Of a DNA stretch of 64,000 bases, positions 1-13,500 are shown in pieces; positions within the stretch are counted from its first letter, which is position 1, and the number at the start of each line of letters is the position of its first letter. The stretch lies in assembly GCA_015227615.1 (NCBI GenBank), contig JAALGZ010000015.1, forward strand, positions 211,001 through 275,000, written 5' to 3'. The position numbers were made by a program, and so were the translations under genes. The notes beneath the pieces were generated by a model that did no database searches, was not told where the DNA came from, and saw only the letters and a program-made list of their open reading frames with translations. The DNA comes from Labyrinthula sp. Ha (taxonomy: Eukaryota; Sar; Bigyra; Labyrinthulida; Labyrinthulaceae).

Positions 1-2
1 CT

Positions 3-1563
3 CCAAACATGGCTGACGATTTTGACACTGAATTCCTCTTGAAACAATTGTTTACATTTGAGAGAAGGGGGTTTTTCAAGGGCGAAGGAAAAGATTTTGT
101 GGAAAGTGCAGAGCTTATGGGTAGAAAACAGGCCGATGTTGTGATGGGTTTGCTTTATGATAGAGAAAAACGTGAAACTGTATTAGTTTTTTGTTGATTT
201 ATCTTAGGAAATTAAATTAGATGGAAAGAAATTTGGGTCACGGTTAGAGTACATAGACTATAACAGCTATAAGTTACCAGATGGTGAAACAACTTGCCCT
301 GGATTAATTGGAGCTGGTATGCTGTCGGGCACAGAAGATGGAAGAGGAATCCCTTTTCTTCAAGAAGGGTTTACTCGGGCCAGAGTGGCTGAAAGTACTA
401 GAGAACTTATTCTTAGTCAGTTGACCCACTATGCAGCAACTGTTGTTACGAGTAATCCCTACTTTCATCCAGAAAAGAGGACATTGCGTGGTGTTAAGGA
501 CTATATTCTAGATACTGTGCTTAAGTTTGATCACGCTGCCAGATTGAATCTCACAGACAATGAAGTTGACAGCATCCTAAAGTGCCATGGGGAAAAACTT
601 CCTGCCATGTGGTCAGGGTTTGGTGACCATCCGTTAGTGCCTCATGTTATCCCTGTTCAGCTTCTGCAAATAGGTGATCTGTACCTACCAGCAATCCCTT
701 TTGAGGTTACATCTATGAGCGGTGAAAGGATCCGAAAGGCGTACATTTTTTCTCTAACACTTATATTTAGGTTACTGAGCTCTATTAATACTGAAGGAAG
801 TATTGTAGAAATAATTTCGTTATCGAATGCTTATGGCGTATATCTCGCAACTGAAGAGGAATATGAAATGCAGCATTATGAGGGAGCTTCAACGCACTAT
901 GGCCCAAAACAACTTGATGCTACTATTGACGTTGTTGTGAAGCTCGAGCAAGCTATGAAAGCCCAATGCACTCGTAGTACTGATTTTGGGTGCACTCAGG
1001 TAGAAACAGGGTTGACCCATGAGTTTTCTACTTTGTTGCATCATAAATTATCCAAGGTCCAAAGTGGCGATTCTTGGTTATTTAAAAACTTGAAAGAACT
1101 TTTCAGGATTAAGAATGGGAAATATATTGGTCTAGAGCACGCTAAGGAAAAGAGTTATATTTCATCGTTTTATTGCGAAGCACCTGGAAATACCCAAAGA
1201 AATGTTACTTCCTTCTGTGATGTCGAAGTGAAACAAAGGAACGGGAACATTGAAACTCTGCTTACAGAGGAAGATTGGTATATCAGATACTTCTACAGGG
1301 AAAAATTCCCTCTCTTTGGAACCTGTTCCTGTGAATGGATCCCACAAACGGAATATGAAGATTTGAAGGGTCAACAGTTTCGCTTTCGTATTCACGGGAC
1401 GGATTATTCCGGTGCTTCTGAATGGTTTACTGTTGATGGCAATAAATTTGATTACAACCTAGACAATTATCTTGTCTATACTAGAGTGCGTACGTTGGTT
1501 GTCATAGCCTTAGTTGTAGTACTACTAGTGCGCCGAGTGTTTTTTCATAAAGTAGATAAATAG
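3..1563 (+). CDS. ASAH2-like: Neutral ceramidase, 5' truncated by window edge
   Basis: Hydrolyses the amide bond of ceramide to sphingosine and fatty acid. Two exons, 3-179 and 208-1563, joined across a 28-nt intron at 180-207, give about 510 residues that are the C-terminal two thirds of the family. The frame is open to the window edge and begins Pro-Asn, matching the residues after the nucleophile serine in the family motif GDVSPN, so that serine lies just outside. The ATG at 9 is therefore probably internal. Recognisable stretches are CPGLIGAGMLSGTEDG (family: AGTTDG), AIPFEVTSMSGERIR (PGELTTMSGRR) and SNAYGVYLATEEEYEMQHYEGAST, followed by the Ig-like C-terminal domain. A hydrophobic segment near the C-terminus (LVVIALVVVLLV) followed by basic residues looks like a C-terminal membrane anchor; animal enzymes are anchored by an N-terminal segment. 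Confidence 0.9.
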
Positions 1564-4500
1564 AGTGCAGAGTCACAAATCGACTTTTGACAACTTTACT
1601 ATTTATATGGTTCACATTCTACTTATCTATTTCCCATAGTGGCCTGTTATTCATAGCTCAGGGAGAATGCAAACTCATCGCAGTCATCTTTACTCTTTCT
1701 GTTACCTTCCCTTGTTACGGTACTTCTATCCTCATCTGTACGGTTGTCGAGTACCAAGGACTTCTGCAAAGCTTCGCAACTTACAATGGTCTTTTCCGAT
1801 TGCAAATATGATAGCCATTTATTTGGAGGCAATTTATGCACCTGCACCGCAATTTTGACGGTGTTCTTCATTTGATGATGAAGCGAAGCCATCTTCTTTC
1901 TTGTGATGACGTTTCTTATGGATGCGATAGTTTGTTTTGAGAGGAATTTTCTCACAGATTTCCTGGATATTTCTTACCGTAGTCATGGTTATAACGCCAT
2001 GTTTTGTAATATAGAGAAAGAGTTTTACTCAATACCGGTATGGCGTTTGAATAAGAATTATGGAAATATTTTATAAATTAGTGGTAAAACAAACAGTCGC
2101 TTCTAGCAAAAACTCACTCGGTTTATCTTTTGTTTTTTTTTGAAAAGGTCCTTTCTAGTGCAGTAGCATGATAACTAATGAATGATAAAAGTAGTTGCCT
2201 CCGTCAGAGGATACAATAGTATTATTAACTTTTGCAGATTGTGCTGCGTTGATATGTTATATGGTTTTACATGTACTTCTAATAGAAACAAATAATTCAA
2301 TTTTCTCCCATGTTATGTAGGTAGTCAATTTGCAGCACCAGAATGATTGATATTCATTCTATGTTTTTTTAGATGACTCAACAACAGTCTGCCTAAATAG
2401 ATCCTATTGCTTACGAATATGACATCCACGTTACCTCTAGAAACTTTCAATAAAATGTTCAATATTTTTGAAAGCTAATAGCTATTTGAGCAATGTCTTC
2501 GTAGAAGCTCTAATCTGCGTAGGCCTGAAAAAAATAGCTTCAATTGGTGAAGCAAGCCATCGCGGTCTGTTCTTTACAGAATTATACGGTTTACTCCAAG
2601 CTATTTTAGCTACTTAAGCGAAATCTTTATCAATAATCAACCTGTTGAAAGTGGTAATAGTGCTTCCAAAGTTTCTCCATTATTTTTCTGTAGGCTTGAT
2701 GGAACATTCCTGTAACGAGCAAGTTCATCTACTCAGTGGAACCTCATGAGAGTACTTACAGTGCGAATGATGAATGACTACTTTGAGTCTTTTAGAGTTT
2801 TCTATATACTGGGAATCTATAACCAGCCAACTTACCATTTCATTAATTCTCGTAGTTCCATTAGAATAAATTAATTTCAAAATTGTGAACCAGAGTTTAA
2901 AAACCTATGTATTCAGAATATTCATTTCCAATATTAGTACATCCACCAAATTTTGACTTTTATTTTTGTTCTATTTTCCAATGTTATAAGCTTTATTTAA
3001 TCTAAGACAAAATCAAAAGGATTAGAAAAGAAGTTGATGCCCTCTCAAAAAACAGTACGTAGACGTATAGAAGCAGAAAAATAAGAAGTAGAGAGCAAAA
3101 AAAAACATAAAGTTATTTTTCAAGTGCTGAGTGTGTATATTACTGGATGGGGAAGAAACTTAAGAGAGATAATTTAACTACTGTTTTTTTATCGCACAAT
3201 ATGTTATTATAATTACGTTATTTCTTTAAACAATAAAGCTTAAGTGAGTTTGTACGTGACAAACGTTAGAGAAAGAAACCCCATGCTGCGTTAGGAGCAG
3301 CTAAAAACATATCGTTTACAATGTAGCAATATATCTAACCAAAAAGTGTATTTACGGAGGCAATAGAAAAAACTTAACTACTATAATATCAAAGAGTCTC
3401 TATTTATTCTCTAGATTTATTGAGTATAAGCTAACATGCCTAAATTCTATGTTGGAACTATTGGAATTTGAGAAGCCCCCAAAACAGCGGTATAGAAAGG
3501 TTAAAATATCCAGTGAAAGATTCTCAAATGGCTGAAATGTTGGAATACTAAAAAACTTGTGACCAATAATAGATGTTTTACGGATAATATTACTATGTAG
3601 GTGATTTTATGAGACTTAACTTCATTTTATCATGTTGGAGAGCTCTGACAGTACTATACAGTTTTGGCCCATCTGTCATACTTGAAACATCCACATTAAA
3701 TTCAGTCAAGAAAGTAAGGCCCAATGGTTTTAATTTAAGATCTTACTCATTAATAAACTAAACGCGTTTTCCCTCTGAATTCCCCTGTCGGTTTAAACCT
3801 CAATTAAAGAAAGATATCTATTATTTGGTCTTAGGTCATTCAAAATAAAACCAAGCGATTATTACTGATTCCAAATATGTACTAACCATTGTGTGGCCAT
3901 ATTAATAAAAGATATTTTGAAGAAGAGATACACGTTATGTTCTATATGGTTTAATAACAGAAAATTCCCCGTATATCAGTTTTTCTTAGAGAATTGAACA
4001 AAACCTACTTAGGTTATGCTAGGACAAATTCAACTTCTGAGCTTTTGTCACTTTAGTTTTCAAATTTAATTCTTAACTTTGTTCTTACTGTAGAGATAGT
4101 AAGTATATAAAGCAACAGCAGTGAAAACACTCAACCTTCCTGTATCCATTTACTATAGGGAGGAAAGAAGAGAAAATGAGGATTTAACTTCAAAATTGCA
4201 ATAAAACGATTATAAATATTTCAAAGAAAGGAAATAACACGATAGTTTTACAGGCTTTGTGCCTAATCTTAGACTAGAGTGAGATATGCTTTTAGCTGGA
4301 TGTGACCCCGAAACATTCCCACCCTAACTTTGGTGATATAGTTAAGGGTTTGCCTCTAAACGTGCCTTTGCTTAAGAAAGGGTAAGAAATATCCAAGTTG
4401 CAAAAACTATAAAAAATCAAAACCTTGATATCTACCAGAGCTGCAATTAACTTTCCTAGACTAAAATATTTATTCGAATATGCTTGCTGACCAATCATTT

Positions 4501-7500
4501 GGACATCAAACGCACAATTTTGAAGGAATGTGCTAAGTTAAGAAGCAAGACTATGTCATAACATGCTCCTTAAAAACCAGGATCTATACTTCTGTTTATA
4601 GCTCTCTAGTTCTTTAAGAAATTTTAGTCATCACCTTAACAAATTATCCAGGCTTATGCAATAAAGTTTTGCATACCCATGATGATTAGCTCCAATTAAG
4701 TTAAGTATTTTACTGTAGTATGCTAGTTTCCCCGCTTGTTTTGATTCGAGTGTTGTCAACATTATGAGTTAGCTAATACTTCAGTTGGAAAATATATTCA
4801 AATTCAGTAGATATTAGGAAATTTGTAAATAACTAAAAATGCTTTCATAGTATTATTCTACAGTAACGGTTCTAAGTTAAACGTCTACCTTGATATAGAA
4901 AAGATATTCATGTAAAAAGTTCCTATTTAGCTGTTATCTATTTACTTAGAAAATATAAAACCACATCTTATGGGGCTATGTTATTGTTTTTGAGAGCTTT
5001 TGCTCTAATGATTTCATTGAATGATATGATTTTTCTCATTGAATTGTCTAGAATGAGAGAATGGAGGTTAATAATATAGCCATACTCAAAATATAATGTG
5101 AGACTATCCACGATTAAGAGATAAATGCTGAATAGTTGGAAGAAAATATATGAAGAGGAAAAATATAAGAATATATATATTAAATTGGTATAGTTAAATA
5201 GAAGGTTAAGGATACAGATTTTTGTTTGCTTCGAAAAGAAATATTCATATATTTGCTTAAGTTGTTAAGAGGTACATATCAACTAACAAACTAAGTATAA
5301 GAAAAAGACATGACGGAGGAACAATAATAAGGCGAACTACACCAGGAAAATAAAGAGAGTAGATTAACAATATATAATTTACAGGGAAATAGAGACCAGT
5401 TTTATTTTTTTTCATGTTTGGGTGCTATAGAAGTTTATTTATTGATCACATTTTTGGCATTGGTAACAGAGAATAAAGTTCTCAAAAAGCATGCTGGTTC
5501 AATTTTACTATCAATACTTTCAATGAGAATTGGGTGTAAGGATTAGGGAGGTTATAAAACATATTTTTCAGCTATCTTATGAAAGTTTTCTTGGGATGGT
5601 TATTGGAGCATTTTTATAATTACTTTGAAAAAATATTTATAGCCTGGAGCCACTGCTTTGCGGAAAACAAGAAACTTAATCACCTAGGTTTTGAATGTAT
5701 ATATTAAGAAAGCTCGACGATATGATGTTATTTGGGAATTCGTATTTGTGAACTTTTTATAGGAATATAATATTAGGAATCAGTTTATTAGCAAAGTTAG
5801 TGTTCAATGCTAACGCTAAATAGCAACTAGGACATTTGCTACATTAGGTTCTGCATTTTTTCCAAGAATTCATACTTGAACCAACTCTTTTCAAATTTTA
5901 CTCAACGGCAAAGCAGTACTGTGTTTCTTTTCTCTATGAAAATCTAGCAGAAAAAAGTTATAAATAGTTTCAAAAATCTTAACAGCGTGAATGGTTATAA
6001 ACTGATATCTTTATATATAATGAGTTTAATTTTTCTGGTTTTGCTTATTCTTCTCTAATTCAATGTCATCATTTACGAATTCTTCTCAATATTTTAGTGA
6101 TGTTCCCGATTACTAGAATCAACAAATTTGGACAAGTGGAGTAGAATGCTCCAACGTAGACACTTCCATCCCCATCTTAGGGAAATAAATACCTACTTGG
6201 ATTACCGACAGAGTTTCCAGATTTTGTTTTGTGAAACCCCCAGAAATTCCTCACAGCTCCTCAAGCTAAAGACCTTTTTTATATTTTATTTAAGCAAAAT
6301 CTCATTTTCTTCCCCACATTTTGCTTTCAAAGAAATATTATGCAACGACTACCAATCGGTGGGTATCGAAAAAGAATACTTCAACTCCCGAGTATTATCC
6401 GTTTGCATAAAAATCAAATAAATCGCTATAACATCTATTATCATACACTTAAAATATAAATTTTCTTAAATTTTATTGTGTAGTATGATGGTGTCGACGT
6501 CTATACAGCATGGCGAATATAGATATAATGCTGTATTTTCATTTACTTCAGTATCTGAATTCATTCATATTATGACTGAGTTTTCTATTCGTGACAGAAC
6601 TTCACGACCTAGCTAAATCTTTCTGAGCTAAGATGAGTAGCTCCCTGCACCACCCTGATAAAAACATCGGTAATTTACTTTCATTTACACAAGTACAGTG
6701 CACTTGCTCCAGGCAGGATAATCAAACTTAAGAGCTATGCTCTTACATAAGCCAACAGGACCGCTTCTGAGCACTAGCTTGTTCAAAGCGGTAAATATAT
6801 ATTTATCAAAAGTTGCTGCCCCACAGAATGTTTGGCAAAAGAGGGTGATGCTAATTTGGGTGTTATATTTCCACCTGTCGCAGAAAGATGACATTGGCCA
6901 CCCCCGCAATAAGTATTTCCTAGTTCCATAAAATTAATTATTACGAGGCATTGTTTTGAAGTTATTGGGTAATAATTGTAAAAAAGAAGTACGCGAACTT
7001 CAAAGTTTGATAATAGACTATTAAATTATGTTTTTATTTGGTTTGTTCATCGCAAGTTACTTCATGTGGAAATGAAGCAAAAGTGAAATTACAGGCTATT
7101 GGCGTTGCCATACTTAAGTTTGTTTTATGTCAAGATTGACTCGTTAAAGAAGAAACAACGCAAGTTTGTTTATCGCATAAGTTATATTTGTAGTTGTTTG
7201 GATAATCCCTTTTACCATACTTATTGCCAAGAAGCACAGTAAAGTACTTTTTCATTGATATAGAAGTGATCAGAGATGATAGTATAAGTTGCCATACCAT
7301 TCGCTGAATGCTCTATGCTTTCCATAGATTTTGTTTGGTAGAGAAATGCATGACATAGATTTTCTGGTTCTTGTTTAGAAGCAGCAGCTCTCAACTGAAT
7401 GTGCTATTGGTAACTAGAGAAGTTGTGATTTCCCCATAAATCTGTCATGTACTTCCATATATACATTCTAGAAAACTTATAGTTTACATTTAGCCAATGC

Positions 7501-10500
7501 AAGCTTTGTGTGATGTGTTTCCTATCATGAAGGTGGACTCTGTATCTCATGATGTTATATTCCTCATCAGCATGTGGACCGATACCAAACCTCACCTACC
7601 AGCGCAATATTCTAACGAGAGCATCATACCTTACAATGAGCGAACCGGGTATCAGATGTGTGAAATGTCGTCAGTTAATTAACTACTAATGCTTCTTCAG
7701 CAAATAGCCCTTTGGGGAAATTTAAAGAAAACGATTATAAATCATCAATGATCTAAATGCCATTCTACCTTAGGTAGTGGAATTTGTATAAATAAAAAAT
7801 GGCTTACGGTCCAGTAAAAATACTTCAAAGTTGCATAGTTGCATTTAGTCACTCATTCGGAGTCACTTGTATTAATATCTGTGCCTATTTGCTTTTGAAT
7901 TCGGCGATATAGTGGAAATGATGATTACTAATAATGGTACTTTGGGTGATAGTAGCTACTCTACTGTAGAAATAATTGGGGGGGGGGTATGTTGGTTGGT
8001 TTATTCCTAGAATTAAAATGAGAAGCTAGTCAGGATCATCACAATATCAGCTATTCCTAGAGCCAGAAATACACGGCTACCGAAATACACCTGACAATGC
8101 AGCGTTGAATTAATTTACTATTAAACCAAAAAATGTTGGTGCTTGCATGTTTTAACTATTCCCAGGCGTCAGCAAAGATAGCGCCTTTATTGCATGAAAC
8201 ATGGTAAAATTAGTTACAAGCTAGTAAAACTACACTAATTACTCCCTGTAGTCTACTTGCCGGCCAATGAGGCTGAACTTGTCGAAATTTAAGTTCGAAA
8301 ATAAAGACTATTAACAGGAGGACATTTCGAATCAACTTAAATAAAGAAAATTATTTCTGAAACTTGCAGCTCAAATTTAGCTACCAGAAATTGTACTAGA
8401 TGTAGTGGATAATAGGGGCAGAGACTACGGCATCTTCTATTGATCATGGAAACAACCAATCTACCAATGTATAATAATTCACCAACACCAACAGACTGTG
8501 GCACGTTATTCCATAACTGTGTTTGTTCAAGTGTAGGTAATATAAAAAAGTTCATCATGTTGCTATTGTATTGATGCTTGCCATTCTTTTAATCTCAAAG
8601 TACACATTAATATGGTAGCAATTAACCATATATATGACGTGGTTATTTAGCACTGGTAGCTATATGGGGCATGTCCGGGTAATATCTTGAGCAATTAATA
8701 AAAGGCAACACCGGAAAACTAGCAAAAAAGAACTATACAAATGGCATTAAGCTTAAATACAAGAACTGAATATAGGTAAGAATTAAAGAAACTGCTTAAA
8801 GCATGAGTATACTCTGCGAAAGTCTGAAAAGAAGTTGGAGGAAGTTTCCAAGCGATTGAAAGTTTTAGTAAGGGAGTTAAAACCTAGTAGGTATAATTGT
8901 ACTAATAACATAAGCTCATCACAATATTAGTCTACCCTAAGTTTAAATTTCGAGGTCAAGCTAGGCTTTATGTTTAGTTTAGTAGTGAAAAACTTTATAG
9001 GACCACATGGTCAGTGAGTTTAAACACCTGTTACTATAACCATAACTCTCTTTCTTGTTGTTTAATGGAAAAATATATGATTTTTACGTCTCATTCAGAT
9101 TTTACTTTCCTGTCCTCCTTTTCCAAAATTTTCTCATTGTGTACCAAATGGATTGTTCCCTGTCTAAGTGGAACGGGTTTTAAATGTTGCTTTAGGGAAA
9201 CTTCTTGCCTAGAGCAAGCGAGTGAATGGCAGTTGACATAGAATATTTCTTAGTTCAACAGTCTTCTTTTTTTAACTTAATTTCTGCTAGAAGAAGTGCA
9301 ACAGGCCTGGAATATCGAAAAATAAGAAGTAGGATCTAGCTTTAATGCAGTATTTTCTGTCTAAATGAGGTAGATGCTGTGTGCTGAGGTACTGCTCATA
9401 TTAGGGGTTACCTCAGTATTCTGATCTACACATATATTGTAAAAGGGAAATCTACAAACTACTCTGCTTTTTATTAGTTTACCTAGAACTCTATTAAATT
9501 TCTGTCTTGTGTTCAAGAAAATGTGCTTTTCTATGAGCAAGGATAATCAGCTCAAGAACAGGACAATACTATGAAAACAAATTCTAAAAAATCTTATGTT
9601 TCGTCTTTGTCGGAGGTACAGAAGTTTCTTTAAATGGTTAGTTTCACTCTATTAAGCAATAGATCTTAAAGTGTGAATATAAAACTGTGATACAATTATT
9701 CGTGTGCTTATATAAAGTATTTTATTTAAATTTTGTAAGATGTACTCAATAAGTTATATTCATTAGTCAATATTAAATACTGATAAAAGTCATCCAGAAA
9801 GTATATATAATATTATTGAGAACTCTTTTCTTTTTTCTTTTAGATTGTAATAATACGAAGCCGGTAGTATTAGGACAAGTTACACAACTTCCATATTTTC
9901 CCAGGAATTCTGTTCTCTAGCTATATCCCGGGATTATTTAAATTTAAGCCGAAACACCGTTCTAAATATCGAAACTATGGCATAAGTGTTGACATCGGCA
10001 TAGTCTAGAAATGTTTGTTCTTATTAATATTTTCTACTGGCATGATTTCTTGATTCTGATATATCAAATATTTTTAAGTGGCATAATTTCTTTCTCTGCC
10101 TCAATACCCTATGATCATTCCATAGTCACAACTTTGCTCTCGAACATGTTATACCGATACAACTAATATGTCGATACATTTGTTTGTCTCGAACTGACTA
10201 ACAAGTATATACTACTATGAATACACTCGTAATCGAGAAAATTTCATTCGATTTTAAACAATACAAGATACTAAACTTTATTCAAGAAATTTTTCTCGGA
10301 TACACAATTCCTACTTAAAGATCAGCATTACACAAGAACACACAATTTAAAATCACTCGCAGCTTAAATCAATAAAACCGACAAAAGATAAAAGAACTCT
10401 TGTGTCTATCCGTTTAAATTGTTCCAACGTTGGTTGAAGAGATATATCCGTTAAGTAGTAAATAATAAAAAAAAGAAAAAATCCTTCGAAAGACCTTTAC

Positions 10501-10548
10501 AGAAAAAAACGGTGTATTTGTTTGTGCAAAAAGAGGAGAAAAAAAGTG
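1564..10548. other. Gene-poor AT-rich region, about 9 kb
   Basis: No frame here shows recognisable protein similarity, splice-linked exons or sustained coding character. The longest open frames are about 60-100 codons and mostly start at non-ATG codons. There is a 9-G run at 7979-7987. On the minus strand close behind the ceramidase gene, 1986-1834 holds a 50-codon ATG frame overlapping a longer frame at 1955-1647. Both are basic and unrecognised, and I could not link them by a credible short intron. No tRNA, tandem repeat array or complete transposon was seen. Confidence 0.6.
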
Positions 10549-13500
10549 ATGGAGAACTATTCGGAAGGAGCTTCGGATAAGCCAGAAACCTTTTCCCAAC
10601 TTAACTTCCTTAACGAGGCAAACCGTGTTTGGGAAGAGTTAGGGAGTAAAGAAAATATCAAGCACCTCGTATATAATCCCCCCAAGCTACTTGTCCAAGA
10701 AGATGTCTTTGTGAAACTGAATAACGATGTGAAAAGAGACTGTAGGGTGTATGTTTTTGATAAAATCCTACTTATCGGAGCGGCTCGCAGTGATGCTGTG
10801 AGGCCAAGGCCCCGAAAGACAATGGGTGAATCAGCGTCAAAGCCAAGTTCCGGATCCTCCACCGACTACATCTGGTTTGGTGATAAAAAGACTGCTTCCT
10901 CTGTCGCTGACAGCAGTGAAATTGACGATAGTGGTCATAAATTGCCTATGGATGGTGCTGTTGACGTTAGAAGTCACCTATCCAGTGAATCTGAGCTAAC
11001 AGAAACCCTTGCGGCCAATTCAGAGATTAGAGCCGTGTTGGAGGAGATGGATCGTCAGGATAGGAGTATGATGGGGAAAAAGCAATTCAAACTCAAAATA
11101 TGGATTGAGTTGAAGAAGGTTAGAGTCAAATATGCAAAGAAGGGATACGGAGACAACGAAGAGCTTGTTATTAATATTTCCTACCCGACACAAGTCCAAG
11201 AGCAGATTGAGCCGGGAAAATACATTTACAATAACTTGGTTGATTTTGCACAGATTATTCTACCTAAGAACCAAGCTGCAAAGAATATAATGGGTAGTTT
11301 AGATGAAGCCTTGACTAAAATTGCTCAAGATGTGTTGCAAGAGCAGATGAGGGAGGAAATGGAGGAACTAGCTTGGGATGTTGACGAAGATACCCGGCGC
11401 CCTTCTGAGTTTACTAATTTAAGTAGCTCTGGAAGAACCCGTTCTGCTCCAGGTGCTGTAAAACCTGTCTCGAGTAAGAAGAATAACTCTATTGTTGGCA
11501 CAGATAAGAGGATTTCAAACTCAACCACGGTTTCCTCCCAAAGTGGGACAGGATCGACAACATCATCTAAAAAGAAGACGAGAAGATTTGCTAAGAAGAA
11601 AAAGAAATTAGCTGCCACTGCTGCGTTTTATAGTTTGCCAGCTGATAAAAGAGAGTATGATGAGAATGGAAAACCAAAGAATAGTAACGTTTTAACTCCA
11701 GAAGCTGTTAAAGAATTATACAAGAAATACGATAAAAGGCAGCAAGTTAGACAAGGAGATGTTGTAGAGAAAGATGAAGGGTTGGACGCTGAGTTTAACG
11801 TGACATTTCACGCTAAGAATATGGGATTCAGTCTGTCATCTTATGTACCGCTTGGACCTTTTGTTTGCAGACTGATTCCGGATGGTCAAGCTGAGCTAGC
11901 TGGAGTCACTCTTGGGGATAAGGTTGTTGCAGTGAACTCTACAGAAATTAAGGGGGATATGAAATGGCAAGAATGTGTGGAAATTATCAAACAGGAAACA
12001 AAGGATAAGTCTAAATTGCGAATCACCTTTGTTAGAAGACAGAAGAACGAGATTGACCGTCAAACGCGTGAAGCGGATAAGGTCAAAACTCTGGAACACA
12101 ACTTGTTGGTTGATGGTACTGATGACGTAGAAGAGGTTGAAGCACCAGGAAAGGTAGAGTCTGTTATTACGGATGATGAGGGTGACATTGATAGTTTAAG
12201 AAAGAAAACATCGATGACTTCAATGAGCTCCGATGTTGAAGTTCAAAGGAAATCTGATGTCATTGATCCAATCACAAAGAAAAAATACCCTCGTTACACC
12301 ATTAAAAAGTCAAAGAAAAAGAAGAAGAGAAAGTTTGGAAGGAAAATGGAAGTGTATAATCAAATGCGTAACCAAATTACAACTGCAATGGAACTAAAAG
12401 AATTCAATAAAAATAAAAATAAGATTGTTAAATTGTATGAAAATAACGCAGAGTTGTTTAATGTTATGAAGGATAACGTTGTCCCAAATGTCGTGGGTAT
12501 TATTTATGCTATTGAGGAGTTGTGGAGCACTGAGAAAGGGTATAATGAGCAACTTAACCATTTTCGTGGTTATTACTTGAAGCTGCAAAAGGCCAAGCAC
12601 CAAGTTCGTTGTAAAGATTTGAAGACAGGAAAGCCTTTCTGCGAGCATAGGAGACCTTTGAGAATGTGCAAACAAACCAGTAGACAAAGAATCCGTTCTG
12701 TAGAAGATAGAGTATTAGAAAAAATCTTTCATAATATGACCTCAATTATGAAGCTAAATTACGTGCTATGGACTAAGCTTCAGGAAAGCTTAGGTGAACT
12801 TTACGAGAAGCTAATGAAGGAGCAATATCTGGATCCTATTGAACTAGTAACATCCGTATGCAAAGTGTTTGAACAATTTACGCCGTTTTTAAAGATGTAT
12901 CAAGTGTATTGTAAATCATATCCAGATGCTTCAACAAACTTCGCAGAAGTTTATAAGACGAATAAGCACTTCAGAAAAGTGGTAGATGACCATGGAAAAG
13001 TTCTTGCTGCCCAGGAGAACAAGAAAAGTGGAGCAGGCTTAAGAAAGCAGGGGCATAACCTGTCTGGTTTGATTTCGGCCCCCTTACAAAGAATCCAAAG
13101 ATATCACTTGCTTTTCAGTGCTATTCAGAAGGAACTAAGAAAGTATTCCAAGTTTGCTAAGGACAATACAGATAAGTTGCCTTATAATGAACAGTTGTTT
13201 GCTGAAACACAAGGTAAGATTGACAAGGCTGCGGAGCAACTGAAGGGTATTGGATTCACTGTAGAGCTCTTTGTTGGAGATGCCGTTAGTTATCAGAACT
13301 TAGTAGATATTTATTTTAAGATGGGACTCAACAGCAACAAAAAATTAGATAAGAAGCTTATCAATGGGTTGATTCAACCCCAGAGAAAGCTGGAACAGAC
13401 TTATACTATACATATGGAGTCTATTTCAGAAGACGAAATCGTACCTGAGTGTACTATGTATCTTTTTAATGATATTCTTGTGGTGGCCGAAGAAAAATCT

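Noticed and set aside
1647-1986. Overlapping minus-strand frames behind the ceramidase gene (102 codons from a GTG; 50 codons from an ATG)
   Set aside because: Both are basic and somewhat protein-like, but no 28-33 nt intron joins them, and no family is recognisable. Convergent placement keeps a small gene possible.
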